DNA of 64,000 nt from Piscinibacter defluvii (GCF_004011805.1 NZ_RCHJ01000004.1:372001-436000); one strand, 5' to 3'; counted from the stretch's first letter, positions 9,577-19,594 are shown. Numbers and translations are program-made. The notes: a model not told the origin generated them from the sequence alone.

Positions 9577-10593
9577 ATGGCACGCAAGATCAGCATGAAG
9601 CAGGCGATCAACGAGGCGCTCGACCAGGAGATGGCGCGCGACCCGTCGGTCATCGTGATGGGCGAGGACATCGTCGGCGGCGCCGGCGGCGACGGCGAGC
9701 GCGACGCCTGGGGCGGGGTGCTCGGCGTCACCAAGGGCCTGTACGCCAAGCATGGCGACAGGCTGATGGACACGCCGCTGTCCGAGTCGGCCTACATCGG
9801 CGCGGCGATCGGCGCGGCCGCCTGCGGCATGCGCCCGGTGGCCGAGCTGATGTTCATCGACTTCATGGGCGTGTGCTTCGACCAGATCTTCAACCAGGCG
9901 GCGAAGTTCAAGTACATGTTCGGTGGCAAGGCGCAGACGCCGGTGGTGATCCGCGCGATGGTCGGCGCCGGCTTCCGCGCCGCGGCGCAGCACTCGCAGA
10001 TGCTCACCCCGCTCTTCACCCACATCCCGGGCCTGAAGGTGGTGTGCCCGAGCACGCCGTACGACACCAAGGGCCTGCTGATCCAGAGCATCCGCGACAA
10101 CGACCCGGTGATCTTCTGCGAGCACAAGAACCTCTACGGCTTCGAGGGCGAGGTGCCCGAGGCGAGCTACGCGATCCCGTTCGGCGAGGCCAACGTGGTG
10201 CGCGACGGCAAGCATGTCTCCATCGTCACCTACGGCCTGATGGTGCACCGCGCGCTCGACGCGGCGGCCGCGCTGGCGAAGGAGGGCGTCGAGGCCGAGG
10301 TGATCGACCTGCGCACGCTCAGCCCGCTGGACATCGACACCGTGCTCGAGTCGGTCGAGAAGACCGGGCGGCTGGTGTGCGTGGACGAGGCCAACCCGCG
10401 CTGCAGCATCGCCGCGGACGTGTCGGCCCAGGTGGCGCAGCAGGCCTTCTCGGCGCTCAAGGGGCCGATCGAGATGGTCACGCCGCCGCACGTGCCGGTG
10501 CCGTTCTCGCCGGTGCTGGAGGACCTCTACATCCCGAGCGCGGCGCATGTGGCCGCGGCCGTGAAGCGAACGATGGGCGGGAGCAAGCACTGA
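9577..10593 (+). CDS. acoB: Acetoin dehydrogenase E1 beta
   Basis: The 338-residue transketolase-like beta chain that pairs with AcoA. The N terminus KISMKQAINEAL is typical, the conserved MGEDIVGGAGGDGE loop follows near residue 28, and the C-terminal transketolase domain covers roughly 200-325. It starts 17 bases after acoA behind GGGAGA, and its TGA overlaps the acoC ATG by one base, suggesting coupled translation. The presence of acoX, acoC and acoR makes acetoin the likely substrate rather than pyruvate. Confidence 0.93.
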   Translation: MARKISMKQAINEALDQEMARDPSVIVMGEDIVGGAGGDGERDAWGGVLGVTKGLYAKHGDRLMDTPLSESAYIGAAIGAAACGMRPVAELMFIDFMGVCFDQIFNQAAKFKYMFGGKAQTPVVIRAMVGAGFRAAAQHSQMLTPLFTHIPGLKVVCPSTPYDTKGLLIQSIRDNDPVIFCEHKNLYGFEGEVPEASYAIPFGEANVVRDGKHVSIVTYGLMVHRALDAAAALAKEGVEAEVIDLRTLSPLDIDTVLESVEKTGRLVCVDEANPRCSIAADVSAQVAQQAFSALKGPIEMVTPPHVPVPFSPVLEDLYIPSAAHVAAAVKRTMGGSKH

Positions 10594-11702
10594 TGAGCGA
10601 TCGGATCACGCCCCTGGTGATGCCCAAGTGGGGGCTGGAAATGCGCGAAGGCACGGTGGCCGGCTGGCTGGTCGACGAGGGCACGCGCCTGGAAGTCGGC
10701 ACGCCGGTGCTCGACGTCGAGACCGACAAGATCAGCAACGCCGTCGAGGCGCCGGACCCCGGCCTGCTGCGCCGCAAGGTGGCGCAGGAGGGCGAGACCC
10801 TGCCGGTCAAGGCCTTGCTCGGCGTGCTGGCCGAGCCCGAGGTGAGCGACGCGGAGATCGATGCGTTCATTGCCGCCTACGTGGTGCCGGCCGCCGGCGA
10901 GGACGAGGAGGAAGCCGGCGAGGCCTACGCCTTCGCCGACGTCGACGGCCTGCGCGTGCGCTACGCGCGCCGCGGGCCCGAGCGCGGCGTGCCGGTGCTG
11001 TTCCTGCACGGCTTCGGCGGCGACCTGGGCAACTGGCTGTTCAACATCGACGCGCTGGCCGAGGTGGCGCCGGTGATCGCGCTCGACCTGCCGGGCCACG
11101 GCCAGTCCGACGCCAGGCTGCCGGGTGCGAGCCTGGCGGAGCTGGCCGGCTTCGTGGCGCGTTTCCTCGACCAGCTCGACGTCGAGCGCGTGCATGCGGT
11201 CGGGCACTCGATGGGCGGGGCGATCGCGGCGCAGCTGGCGCGCGACCACGCACCGCGGGTCGAGTCGCTCGCGGTGTTCGGCAGCGCCGGGCTGGGCGAC
11301 GAGGTCAATGCGGACTACACCCGCGGCTTCGTCGAGGCCGAGTCGCGGCGCGAGCTGAAGCCGGTGGTCGAGCTGCTGTTCGCCGACCCCTCGCTCGTCA
11401 GCCGCGCGCTGGTCGACGACCTGCTCCGATACAAGCGCCTCGACGGCGTGACCGAGCTGCTCGGCACCTTGCACGGCGCGCTGTTCGAGGGCGGGCGCCA
11501 GGCGGCGACGCCGCTGCGCGATCTCGCCGGCAAGCCGCTGCTGGTGGTGTGGGGCGCTCGGGACCAGGTGATTCCGGCCGAACATGCGAAGAACGCGCCG
11601 CCGCACGCGACGGTGCGTGTCTTCGACGACGCCGGCCACATGGTGATGATGGAGAAGGCCGGCGACGTCAACGCGCTGCTGCGGTCGCACATCGGGGCAT
11701 GA
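10593..11702 (+). CDS. acoC: Acetoin dehydrogenase E2, lipoyl domain plus alpha/beta-hydrolase acetyltransferase
   Basis: A 369-residue dihydrolipoamide acetyltransferase of the AcoC type. Residues 1-80 form a lipoyl domain with the lipoylation motif ETDKISN (Lys46). The catalytic part is not the usual E2 domain but an alpha/beta-hydrolase fold: LFLHGFGGD (about 135), nucleophile elbow GHSMGG (Ser about 206), VVWGARD, and a C-terminal GHMVMMEKA. This architecture is diagnostic for AcoC. It transfers the acetyl group to CoA. The likely lipoylating enzyme is encoded 7 bases downstream. Confidence 0.94.
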   Translation: MSDRITPLVMPKWGLEMREGTVAGWLVDEGTRLEVGTPVLDVETDKISNAVEAPDPGLLRRKVAQEGETLPVKALLGVLAEPEVSDAEIDAFIAAYVVPAAGEDEEEAGEAYAFADVDGLRVRYARRGPERGVPVLFLHGFGGDLGNWLFNIDALAEVAPVIALDLPGHGQSDARLPGASLAELAGFVARFLDQLDVERVHAVGHSMGGAIAAQLARDHAPRVESLAVFGSAGLGDEVNADYTRGFVEAESRRELKPVVELLFADPSLVSRALVDDLLRYKRLDGVTELLGTLHGALFEGGRQAATPLRDLAGKPLLVVWGARDQVIPAEHAKNAPPHATVRVFDDAGHMVMMEKAGDVNALLRSHIGA

Positions 11703-11709
11703 TCGCGGG

Positions 11710-12414
11710 GTGAGTCTCCCGCGATTCGGCTTCGTCACGATCCACGAGCAGCCGCTGCCCGACGGCATCGCCGCCGAAGCCGAGTGGCTGGCGCGCTGCG
11801 CGGAGCTGCGGCGCGCCAGCGCGCACCTGTGGCGCGGGGAGCCCTGCCTCGTCGTGCCGCGCCGCTACACCGCACTGCCCGGCTGGGCCGCGGCGGTGGC
11901 GGCCCGGCCCGCGGGCGCGGTGCAGGTGCGCGCCTCGGGCGGCGGGCTGGTGCCGCAGGGCGAGGGGCTGTGGAACCTCAGCCTCGCCTGGCCCGCGCCC
12001 GGTGCGACGCCGAGCGGCACCGATGCGGTCTACGAAGCGCTGTGCGAGGCGCTCGCCGCCGCCTTCGCGCGGCTCGGCATCGCGGCCAGCGCGCAGCCGG
12101 TGGAAGGCTCGTTCTGCGACGGGCGCTTCAACCTCGCGGTCGGCGGGCGCAAGCTGGTCGGCACGGCGCAGGCCTGGAAACGCGTGGCCGGCGTGCCGGT
12201 GGTGCTGGCGCACGCGGTGATCGTGGTCACGGCCGACCCGGAGGCGCTCACCGCGCGCGCCAACGCCTTCGAGCAGGCACTCGGCACCGCCACGCGCTAC
12301 CGCGCCGACGCGCTGACCAGCGTGGCGCGCGAGGCGGCAGGCGGCGACATCGAACCCCGCTGCCTGCAGGTGATCGCCGAGCAGTTCGCCCGCATCGTCA
12401 GGCGCGGGGAGTAG
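11710..12414 (+). CDS. Lipoate-protein ligase-like protein of the aco operon
   Basis: A 234-residue protein of the LplA/LipB/BirA fold. The central part FCDGRFNLAVGGRKLVGTAQ contains the lysine (Lys148) expected to contact the lipoyl-adenylate; the N-terminal half holds the RASGGGLVPQG loop that replaces the RRxSGGG motif of LplA. Position directly after acoC, 7 bases away, suggests that it attaches lipoate or octanoate to AcoC Lys46. GTG start; an upstream ATG in this frame is lacking. It is shorter than canonical LplA (about 330 residues) because it lacks the C-terminal accessory domain, so a separate activating enzyme may be needed. Confidence 0.75.
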   Translation: MSLPRFGFVTIHEQPLPDGIAAEAEWLARCAELRRASAHLWRGEPCLVVPRRYTALPGWAAAVAARPAGAVQVRASGGGLVPQGEGLWNLSLAWPAPGATPSGTDAVYEALCEALAAAFARLGIAASAQPVEGSFCDGRFNLAVGGRKLVGTAQAWKRVAGVPVVLAHAVIVVTADPEALTARANAFEQALGTATRYRADALTSVAREAAGGDIEPRCLQVIAEQFARIVRRGE

Positions 12415-12474
12415 AGTCGACGGCTTCACGCCGACTTCCACGGGCGCGCCAGACGCCCGCACCGGAGACAGACC

Positions 12475-14409
<1,935 letters not shown>

Positions 14410-14656
14410 CGGCGCGATCCGGCATCGGACGCTCGGCGCCGCGCTGGGCAGCCCGATCCAGGGCCGCTGGACGCCGCATGGGCCGACGAGTTGTGCCCGA
14501 TGGCCAGCACTCATGACGAGCCGGCCCGTGGCCGCCCGGCGATCGCGGTGCGCCGGAACGCGATCTATTGCGCAGATCGCGCGCGCGGCCGCGCCGCGAC
14601 GCCCCTGCGCCGAGGGAAGATTCACCCTGGAGCCCGGCTCCCGACCTGCCGCGACG

Positions 14657-14911
14657 ATGAAACGCGATCCCGCCCCCGCCCTCGACAGACGTTCCGGTCA
14701 CGACCGGCGCCATCGCGACAACGGCCCGCCCGACGGCCACGACCGCCGCACCGGCCTGGAGCCGCGACAGCCCGAGGTGCACGAGATGGAGCTGACGCCG
14801 TCGCAATGGGCGCTCCTGTTCGGCGGCGACACGGTGCCGGCCGATCTCACGCGCGACACGGTCCCTGCGGACCTCGGACGCGACACGGTGCCCACCGGGC
14901 TCGGGTCCTGA
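14657..14911 (+). CDS. Small protein with C-terminal nonapeptide repeats, unknown function
   Basis: An 84-residue ORF from ATG at 14657. It has a charged N-terminal half rich in DRR (DRRSGHDRRHRD), a short conserved-looking segment MELTPSQWALLFGG, and a C terminus built of three nine-residue units, DTVPADLTR, DTVPADLGR and DTVPTGLGS. The repeat copies differ mostly at third codon positions, which argues for selection on the protein. No signal peptide or membrane segment. The ribosome site is weak. A perfect stem-loop follows 20 bases after the stop. The frame stays open to 14513 upstream, so a longer form is possible. Confidence 0.45.
   Translation: MKRDPAPALDRRSGHDRRHRDNGPPDGHDRRTGLEPRQPEVHEMELTPSQWALLFGGDTVPADLTRDTVPADLGRDTVPTGLGS
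14828..14908 (+). repeat. 27-bp tandem repeat, three copies
   Basis: Three adjacent 27-bp units start at 14828, 14855 and 14882, each beginning GACACGGT. They are in frame with the small ORF and encode nine residues each. Differences are mostly synonymous (GTG/GTC, CCG/CCT/CCC, GCC/GCG) until the third copy diverges. Confidence 0.85.
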
Positions 14912-14931
14912 CACGGGGCCGCCCAGGAGCC

Positions 14932-14971
14932 GTTCGTCACACGACGCGAGGGCTCGCGTGACTCGACGAAC
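14932..14971. terminator. Bidirectional stem-loop between convergent genes
   Basis: Two perfect 7-bp arms, GTTCGTC/GACGAAC outside and ACGCGAG/CTCGCGT inside, are separated by a symmetrical 5-base internal loop and capped by GG. It lies between the small plus-strand ORF and the end of the minus-strand cytochrome gene. No T-tract; a two-way end of transcription is the simplest reading. The rest of 14410-14976, apart from the small ORF, shows nothing recognisable. Confidence 0.5.
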
Positions 14972-14976
14972 AGGCC

Positions 14977-15453
14977 CTAGGGCGATGGCCGCCCCGGCCC
15001 CTGGGTGCCCTGCGCGCGAGCCGACAGCCAGGCGTACAGGTCGGCGATGTGCGCGTTGACCTCCGGCTCGGACTGCCAGGCCGGCATGATCAGCGCGCCG
15101 GTGCGGCGCTCCAGCACGCTCTCGACCAGCGCCTCGCGCGCCGCGCCCTCGGCGCGCAGCTCGCCGGCCGGCAGCGCCCAGTCGTAGCGGCGCAGCACCA
15201 GGGAGACGAAGCGCCTCGGCCCCATCTCCTGCACCCGCTCGAGCAGGTTCGGCGCGTTGGCGGTGCCGGTGGCGGCCGGGCCGTGGCAGCCGGCACAGCG
15301 GTCCTGGAACACGCGCCAGCCGGTGTAGACCGAGCCCGGCAGCCGCGCGGACTGCGCAATCTCCCGGGCCGGTTCGCGGTTCTGCCACTCGACCGCACAA
15401 CCGGCGGCGAGCCCGGCCGCGATGGCGGCCGCAACGATCCCGAATCTGCGCAT
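14977..15453 (-). CDS. Mono-heme c-type cytochrome lipoprotein of the methanethiol oxidase cluster
   Basis: A 158-residue exported cytochrome. The N terminus has a hydrophobic leader ending in a lipobox-like LAAGC, so Cys19 may be lipidated. One heme motif, CAGCH, lies near residue 53, and a C-terminal MPAW provides a plausible Met ligand. It is the last gene of the minus-strand cluster headed by the SBP56 protein and lies 48 bases after the MauG-like gene. Inference: it carries electrons from the periplasmic oxidation to the respiratory chain. Confidence 0.8.
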   Translation of the reverse strand: MRRFGIVAAAIAAGLAAGCAVEWQNREPAREIAQSARLPGSVYTGWRVFQDRCAGCHGPAATGTANAPNLLERVQEMGPRRFVSLVLRRYDWALPAGELRAEGAAREALVESVLERRTGALIMPAWQSEPEVNAHIADLYAWLSARAQGTQGPGRPSP

Positions 15454-15501
15454 CGTGCCCTCTGCATGCCCGGCGGAAGGCCGGGCCTGCGCCGATTCTG
15501 C

Positions 15502-16596
15502 TCAGCGCGCCGGGGAATCGGATTGAAGAAGATCAGCCGCGACAGGTGAAGTGAGCGAGCGCAGGAAGGCGAGCAGCGCCGCGCGGTCCGCCGGCGGCAG
15601 CGCGAACGGACGGATGCGCGGGTCCTGCGCCGCGTCCTGCGGCCAGCCGCCGGCGGCGTAGTGGTCCAGCACCGCGTCGAGCGTGGCCAGCGAGCCGTCG
15701 TGCATGTAGGGCGCGGTCAGCGCGACATTGCGCAGGCTCGGGGTGCGGAAGGCGCGCCGGTCGCGTGCATCGCCGCTGACCTCCTCGCGCCCGCGGTCGG
15801 GCGCGTCGGGCACGCCGATGCGCGCCAGCTCGGCCGGCGTCATCTCGGTGGCCAGCCCGGGCGCCAGGGCCACCGCCACCGGCTGCGCCCGGGCGGCCTC
15901 GCTGCGCGCCTGCACGCCGACGTTGTGGAAGGCACCGTCGCTGAACAGCGCATCGCGCGCCCCCATCGGGTGGCACTGCAGGCAGCCGCGCTCGGCGAAC
16001 AGCGTGAAGCCGCGCTGCGCCTGGGCATCCAGCGCCGTGGGTTGGCCGCCCCAGCGCCAGCGGTCGAAGGGCGAACCGGCCGCCACCAGCGTGCGCTGGT
16101 AGGCCGCCAGCGCACGCGCCAGGCGCGCCGGCGTGATGTTCGCGTCGCCGAAGGCGCGCCGCCAGGGCGCCCGGTACTCGGGCCAGCCGGCCAGTCGTGC
16201 GGTGACCGCGGCGAGGCTCGGGTTGGCCATCTCGTCCGGGTGCACCAGCGGCTGCAGCGCCTGCGCCTCGAGGCTGGCCGCACGGCCGTCGACGAACAGG
16301 CGCTCGACCCAGGCGACGTTCCACAGCGTCGGTGCGTTGCGGCGCAGGCTGACCCCCTCCATGCCGACCGAGGTGCGCAGCTCGTGGGCGGTGAAGCCCT
16401 GCGCCGGCACATGGCACATCGCGCAGGACAGGGTGCCGTTGACCGCCAGCCGGCGCTCGAAGAACAGCTTCTGGCCAAGCGCCGCCAGCGCCGCCGGCGG
16501 CGCCGGGCGGGGCGGCAGGCCGAGCGCCGGGTCGGCCGCCTGCGCCGCGGCGCCCAGCAGTGCCAGCAGGCCGGCCGCGACGCTCCGCCGGTTCAC
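15502..16596 (-). CDS. MauG/CcpA-like di-heme cytochrome c
   Basis: A 364-residue exported protein with signal peptide MNRRSVAAGLLALLGAAAQA and two heme c motifs, CAMCH (about 58-62) and CLQCH (about 205-209), in the spacing of bacterial cytochrome c peroxidases and MauG. MauG installs tryptophan-derived cofactors; relatives reduce peroxide. In Hyphomicrobium the methanethiol oxidase gene is also followed by SCO/SenC and mauG genes, so a role in maturing the oxidase, or in removing the peroxide it makes, is the best inference. About 60 bases separate it from the SCO gene. Confidence 0.82.
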   Translation of the reverse strand: MNRRSVAAGLLALLGAAAQAADPALGLPPRPAPPAALAALGQKLFFERRLAVNGTLSCAMCHVPAQGFTAHELRTSVGMEGVSLRRNAPTLWNVAWVERLFVDGRAASLEAQALQPLVHPDEMANPSLAAVTARLAGWPEYRAPWRRAFGDANITPARLARALAAYQRTLVAAGSPFDRWRWGGQPTALDAQAQRGFTLFAERGCLQCHPMGARDALFSDGAFHNVGVQARSEAARAQPVAVALAPGLATEMTPAELARIGVPDAPDRGREEVSGDARDRRAFRTPSLRNVALTAPYMHDGSLATLDAVLDHYAAGGWPQDAAQDPRIRPFALPPADRAALLAFLRSLTSPVAADLLQSDSPAR

Positions 16597-16654
16597 TGGA
16601 CCACCCTCCGCCCTGCGGGCTCCGGGATTCGCGCTTGGGAGCGGCCCGGCGCGC

Positions 16655-17335
16655 TCATGGCCGGGCCGCCGCGGCCTCGCGCTGCAGCGTGCGCAGGTCG
16701 TTGAGCACCGCCTCGCTGGCCAGCGTGGCGACGCCGTAGACCTCGCGCACCTGCAGCGCCGCGTCGACCAGGAACAGCTTGAGCAGGTGGTTCAGGGTGC
16801 GGGTGGGCCGGCCGGCGGCATCGGTCTCGACGCTGACGTCCTGGCCGAAGCCCGCCAGGATCGGCAGCAGCGCGCGCACCGAGGGCGCGGTGAGGAACTG
16901 CCAGCGCACCTGCGCATCGCCCGCTCGCCCGGCGGCCAGCAGGCGCAGCTGCGCCGGCGTGTCGTGGGTCGGGTCGAAGCTGATGCTCAGGAGCTGCGCA
17001 TCGCGCGCCAGCGCCGCGTCAGCCCGCAGCGCGGCCTGCACGGCCTCGAGCACGGCCCAGGCGCGCGGGCAGCCGTCCGGATCGCGGCAGTAGCTGTAGA
17101 CGAACGACACCACCGAGAGCCGCCCGCGCAGCAGCCGGTGCAGCCGCACGCTGCGCGCGTCGGGGTCGAGCAGCGTGCCGTCGGGTGCGGCGAACAGGCG
17201 CGGCAGCGTGTACTGGCCCGGCGCAGGCAGGCGCGCCGGATCGGGCCGGCGCGCCGTCCCCGGCGCGTCGCCGGCCGCGCGCACCGCGGCCGGTGCCAGC
17301 GCCGCGGCCAGCAGTGCGCGCCGCCGCAGGCTCAC
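16655..17335 (-). CDS. mtoY: SCO1/SenC-family protein with CX5C metal site
   Basis: A 226-residue thioredoxin-fold protein with an N-terminal leader (SLRRRALLAAALAPAAVRA, Tat- or Sec-like). The SCO copper site normally reads CxxxCP; here it is CRDPDGCP, with five residues between the cysteines. The downstream histidine is present (LNHLLKLFLVD). The GTG start overlaps the stop of the SBP56 gene (GTGA), so translation is coupled. SCO proteins deliver copper. MtoX from Hyphomicrobium is copper-dependent and its gene neighbours SCO/SenC, so copper insertion into the oxidase is the likely job. Symbol by context. Confidence 0.8.
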   Translation of the reverse strand: MSLRRRALLAAALAPAAVRAAGDAPGTARRPDPARLPAPGQYTLPRLFAAPDGTLLDPDARSVRLHRLLRGRLSVVSFVYSYCRDPDGCPRAWAVLEAVQAALRADAALARDAQLLSISFDPTHDTPAQLRLLAAGRAGDAQVRWQFLTAPSVRALLPILAGFGQDVSVETDAAGRPTRTLNHLLKLFLVDAALQVREVYGVATLASEAVLNDLRTLQREAAAARP

Positions 17336-18654
17336 CTCGCGGCGAGGCGCTGCGCCTGCGCCTGCGCCTGCGCGAGCGTCTGCCCCGAGGGTCGTGCGGT
17401 GAACTTCATGTGGTGCGCACGGCCGAGCTTGAGCCGGGTGAAGTCGACCTCGAACTTCTGCACCAGCTCCTTGCCGTCCCAGTCGTAGGCGCGCAGCACC
17501 TGCTCGTTGTCGTCGCCCTTCTTGTCCCAGTTGGCCAGCAGCGAGGAGGTGATGTAGACACGCTTGCCATCCCAGCTCTGCGAGACCATGTTGACCTGCT
17601 TGCCGGTCACCTTGGCGTAGGTCTGCTTCGGTGCCTCGGGGTTGCTGAGGTCGAAGTAGCGCGTCGTGCCGTCCATGAAGGTGTTGACCCACAGGCCCTT
17701 GCCGTCGGCGGTGATGCTGATGTCCACCGGCAGCGGGATCTTGGCCGGGTCGCCGATCGTCGCCACCTCCTTGGCCTGCCACTGGCCGCCGGCATCGGGC
17801 TTGATCAGCCAGATCTTGGAGGTCAGCGCGGTGGCCACGACGGCCCAGTCGTCGCCCTCCTTGAGCGACCAGCGGATCTCCAGCGGCGCGCCCGGCACGT
17901 TGAACACCTGCTGCGGGGTCATCGCCTTGGCGTCCCAGCGCACCATGGTGTTGCCGAAGCGCTTCATCGCCTCCGGGTCCTGGACCAGCTTGCCGAGGTC
18001 CATCATGTAGTTGTTCCAGCCGGTGAAGCTGGAGGTCAGCATCACGTTCTTGGCCGGGTTGATGCCGATGTCGTAGGCGTAGCCGTCGCCCTTCACGCCG
18101 CCGAGCTCGCCGGTGGGCATGGGGATCTTCTGCACCACCTGGCCGCGGTTGTTGAACAGCGCCATGCCGGTGACGCCGCCATGGTCCTTGGTGTTCGACA
18201 GCGCCTGCACCAGCATGCGCCCGGGCATCGCGTAGAAGGTGTGCGGGCCGACGAAGCCGGTCCTGGCCGGCAGGTCGGCGATGGTCTTCACGAGCTTGGG
18301 CCGGTCGGGCCGCAGCATGTCGAAGACGAAGATCTTGCTGTCGTCCAGCCGCCCGGCCCAGAGGTAGCGGCGGTCGTCGGTGAAGCCCATGTGGTGCGCC
18401 TCGCCGCGGCCCGGCACCGAGACCTGGTGGATCACCTGGCCGTACTTCTTCGAGGCCGGGTTGGCGTCGATCGTGACCAGCTTGTCGCGCCCGTCGCCCA
18501 GGCCCTTCACGCCCAGCGTCCAGACGTGCACGAAGTCCTCCTGGCCCTTGATCAGCTTGGCCATGTAGGGCGAGTTGCAGGTTTCGTCGGCGAGCGCCGG
18601 TGCCGCGATGGCGGCCGCGGCCAGCAGCGCGGCCCCTCGTGTGGTGATCTGCAT
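17332..18654 (-). CDS. mtoX: Methanethiol oxidase, SBP56 (selenium-binding protein) family, periplasmic
   Basis: A 440-residue protein with a Sec signal peptide cleaved near ALA-DE (about residue 22), then a seven-bladed-propeller sequence typical of SBP56, including conserved HHMGFTDD, GPHTFYAMPG, and near the C terminus LGRAHHMKF. SBP56/MtoX oxidises methanethiol to formaldehyde, sulfide and peroxide. The signal peptide and adjacent SCO, MauG and cytochrome genes match the bacterial MtoX arrangement. Start chosen at the ATG with GAGGAGA upstream; the frame continues farther but lacks a signal peptide there. The C-terminal tail is a QAQAQAQ run. Confidence 0.85.
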   Translation of the reverse strand: MQITTRGAALLAAAAIAAPALADETCNSPYMAKLIKGQEDFVHVWTLGVKGLGDGRDKLVTIDANPASKKYGQVIHQVSVPGRGEAHHMGFTDDRRYLWAGRLDDSKIFVFDMLRPDRPKLVKTIADLPARTGFVGPHTFYAMPGRMLVQALSNTKDHGGVTGMALFNNRGQVVQKIPMPTGELGGVKGDGYAYDIGINPAKNVMLTSSFTGWNNYMMDLGKLVQDPEAMKRFGNTMVRWDAKAMTPQQVFNVPGAPLEIRWSLKEGDDWAVVATALTSKIWLIKPDAGGQWQAKEVATIGDPAKIPLPVDISITADGKGLWVNTFMDGTTRYFDLSNPEAPKQTYAKVTGKQVNMVSQSWDGKRVYITSSLLANWDKKGDDNEQVLRAYDWDGKELVQKFEVDFTRLKLGRAHHMKFTARPSGQTLAQAQAQAQRLAAR

Positions 18655-18730
18655 GCGGTGTCTCCTCGTTGTCGTCGTGGCCCCGGGGGGCTCACGTGAA
18701 GAACTTTTTATCACCATGCCGCGGCCCGTG

Positions 18731-18757
18731 CCGAAAACATTTTGTGTTCGGACAAAA
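18731..18757. promoter_or_regulatory. Candidate Crp/Fnr operator between mtoX and its divergent regulator
   Basis: Two nested palindromes. Half-sites CCGAAAACA (18731-18739) and TGTGTTCGG (18743-18751) match in 8 of 9 positions. Offset from them is TTTTGT-N6-ACAAAA (18740-18757), whose core TTGTG-TTCG-GACAA has the 14-bp TTGNN-N4-NNCAA form of Crp/Fnr sites. It lies in the 163-bp divergent gap and is AT-rich compared with its surroundings. Confidence 0.55.
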
Positions 18758-18817
18758 CCACGCGCGATGGCAGCGGGCACAGTGGCCCGACGCCTCTCCC
18801 CTCGTCGGAGGATCCCC

Positions 18818-19594
18818 ATGCTGCATACCCCCGTCGCCGATCACGCCCGCCCCATGCTGCGACCCGTCCGTGCCGTCGCCCCCGGTCCCTGGCCGGACGT
18901 GTCGGACGGTGCGCTGCTGCGCAGCGCCTTCGCGCCGGCCGTGGTGCCGGAGTCCGTGCTGCAGCGCCTGCTCGAGGCCACACGCCTGGTGCGCTGCGGC
19001 GCCGGCCCGCTGACGGTGGCCTCGCCGCGCCGGCCCGAGCCCTCGTGGTGGCTGCTGCGCAGCGGCCGCATCGGCCTGGGTCCGCGCAGTGCCGAGGGCG
19101 CCGTCACCGAGCAGCGCTGGATCGGCCCGGGCGAGTGGCTCGACGTGGCCGGGGCCCTGTCGGGCCATGGCGGCTGGCTCGAGCACGCGGTCTGCCACAC
19201 GCCGGTCGAACTGCTGGCGGTGCCGCTGTCGGCGCTGTACGAGGCCTGCGCCGCCGACCCGGGCTTCGCGCAGGCGTTCGCCGGCGTGCTGGCGCAGCGC
19301 GTGCGCAGCCTGAACGACACGCTGCAGGAGCTGGCCGGGGCCGACGTGCCGGTGCGCTTCGCGCGCTGGCTGCTGCGCCAGCTCGCCGCGCAGGGCGAGG
19401 AGGGGCCGGCGCCGCAGCTCGTGCTGGGCGAGCGCAAGCAGGCCATCGCGCGCCAGCTGCGCACCACCTCGGAGACCTTGTCGCGCACGCTGTCGCGCCT
19501 GTCGCGCGACGGCATCCTCGAGGTCAAGGGCTACGCCCTGACCGTGCGCGACCCCGCCGCGCTGCGCGCCCTGGCCCGCTCGGCGCCGCAGTGA
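18818..19594 (+). CDS. Crp/Fnr-family transcriptional regulator
   Basis: A 258-residue protein with an N-terminal cyclic-nucleotide-like beta-roll (about 40-165, SWWLLRSGRIGLGP) and a C-terminal winged helix-turn-helix (about 200-240, RKQAIARQLRTTSETLSRTL). Only two cysteines are evident, near 62 and 127-144, and there is no Fnr-type N-terminal cysteine cluster, so an iron-sulfur oxygen sensor is unlikely. The ATG has GGAGGA upstream. It is divergent from mtoX with a palindromic site between, which suggests local control of the methanethiol genes and of itself. Confidence 0.85.
   Translation: MLHTPVADHARPMLRPVRAVAPGPWPDVSDGALLRSAFAPAVVPESVLQRLLEATRLVRCGAGPLTVASPRRPEPSWWLLRSGRIGLGPRSAEGAVTEQRWIGPGEWLDVAGALSGHGGWLEHAVCHTPVELLAVPLSALYEACAADPGFAQAFAGVLAQRVRSLNDTLQELAGADVPVRFARWLLRQLAAQGEEGPAPQLVLGERKQAIARQLRTTSETLSRTLSRLSRDGILEVKGYALTVRDPAALRALARSAPQ

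Noticed and set aside
18694-18714. GTGA...TCAC pair near 18700 as a second Crp site
   Set aside because: The spacing between the half-sites is 11 bases, wrong for a Crp dimer (6 bases between TGTGA and TCACA).
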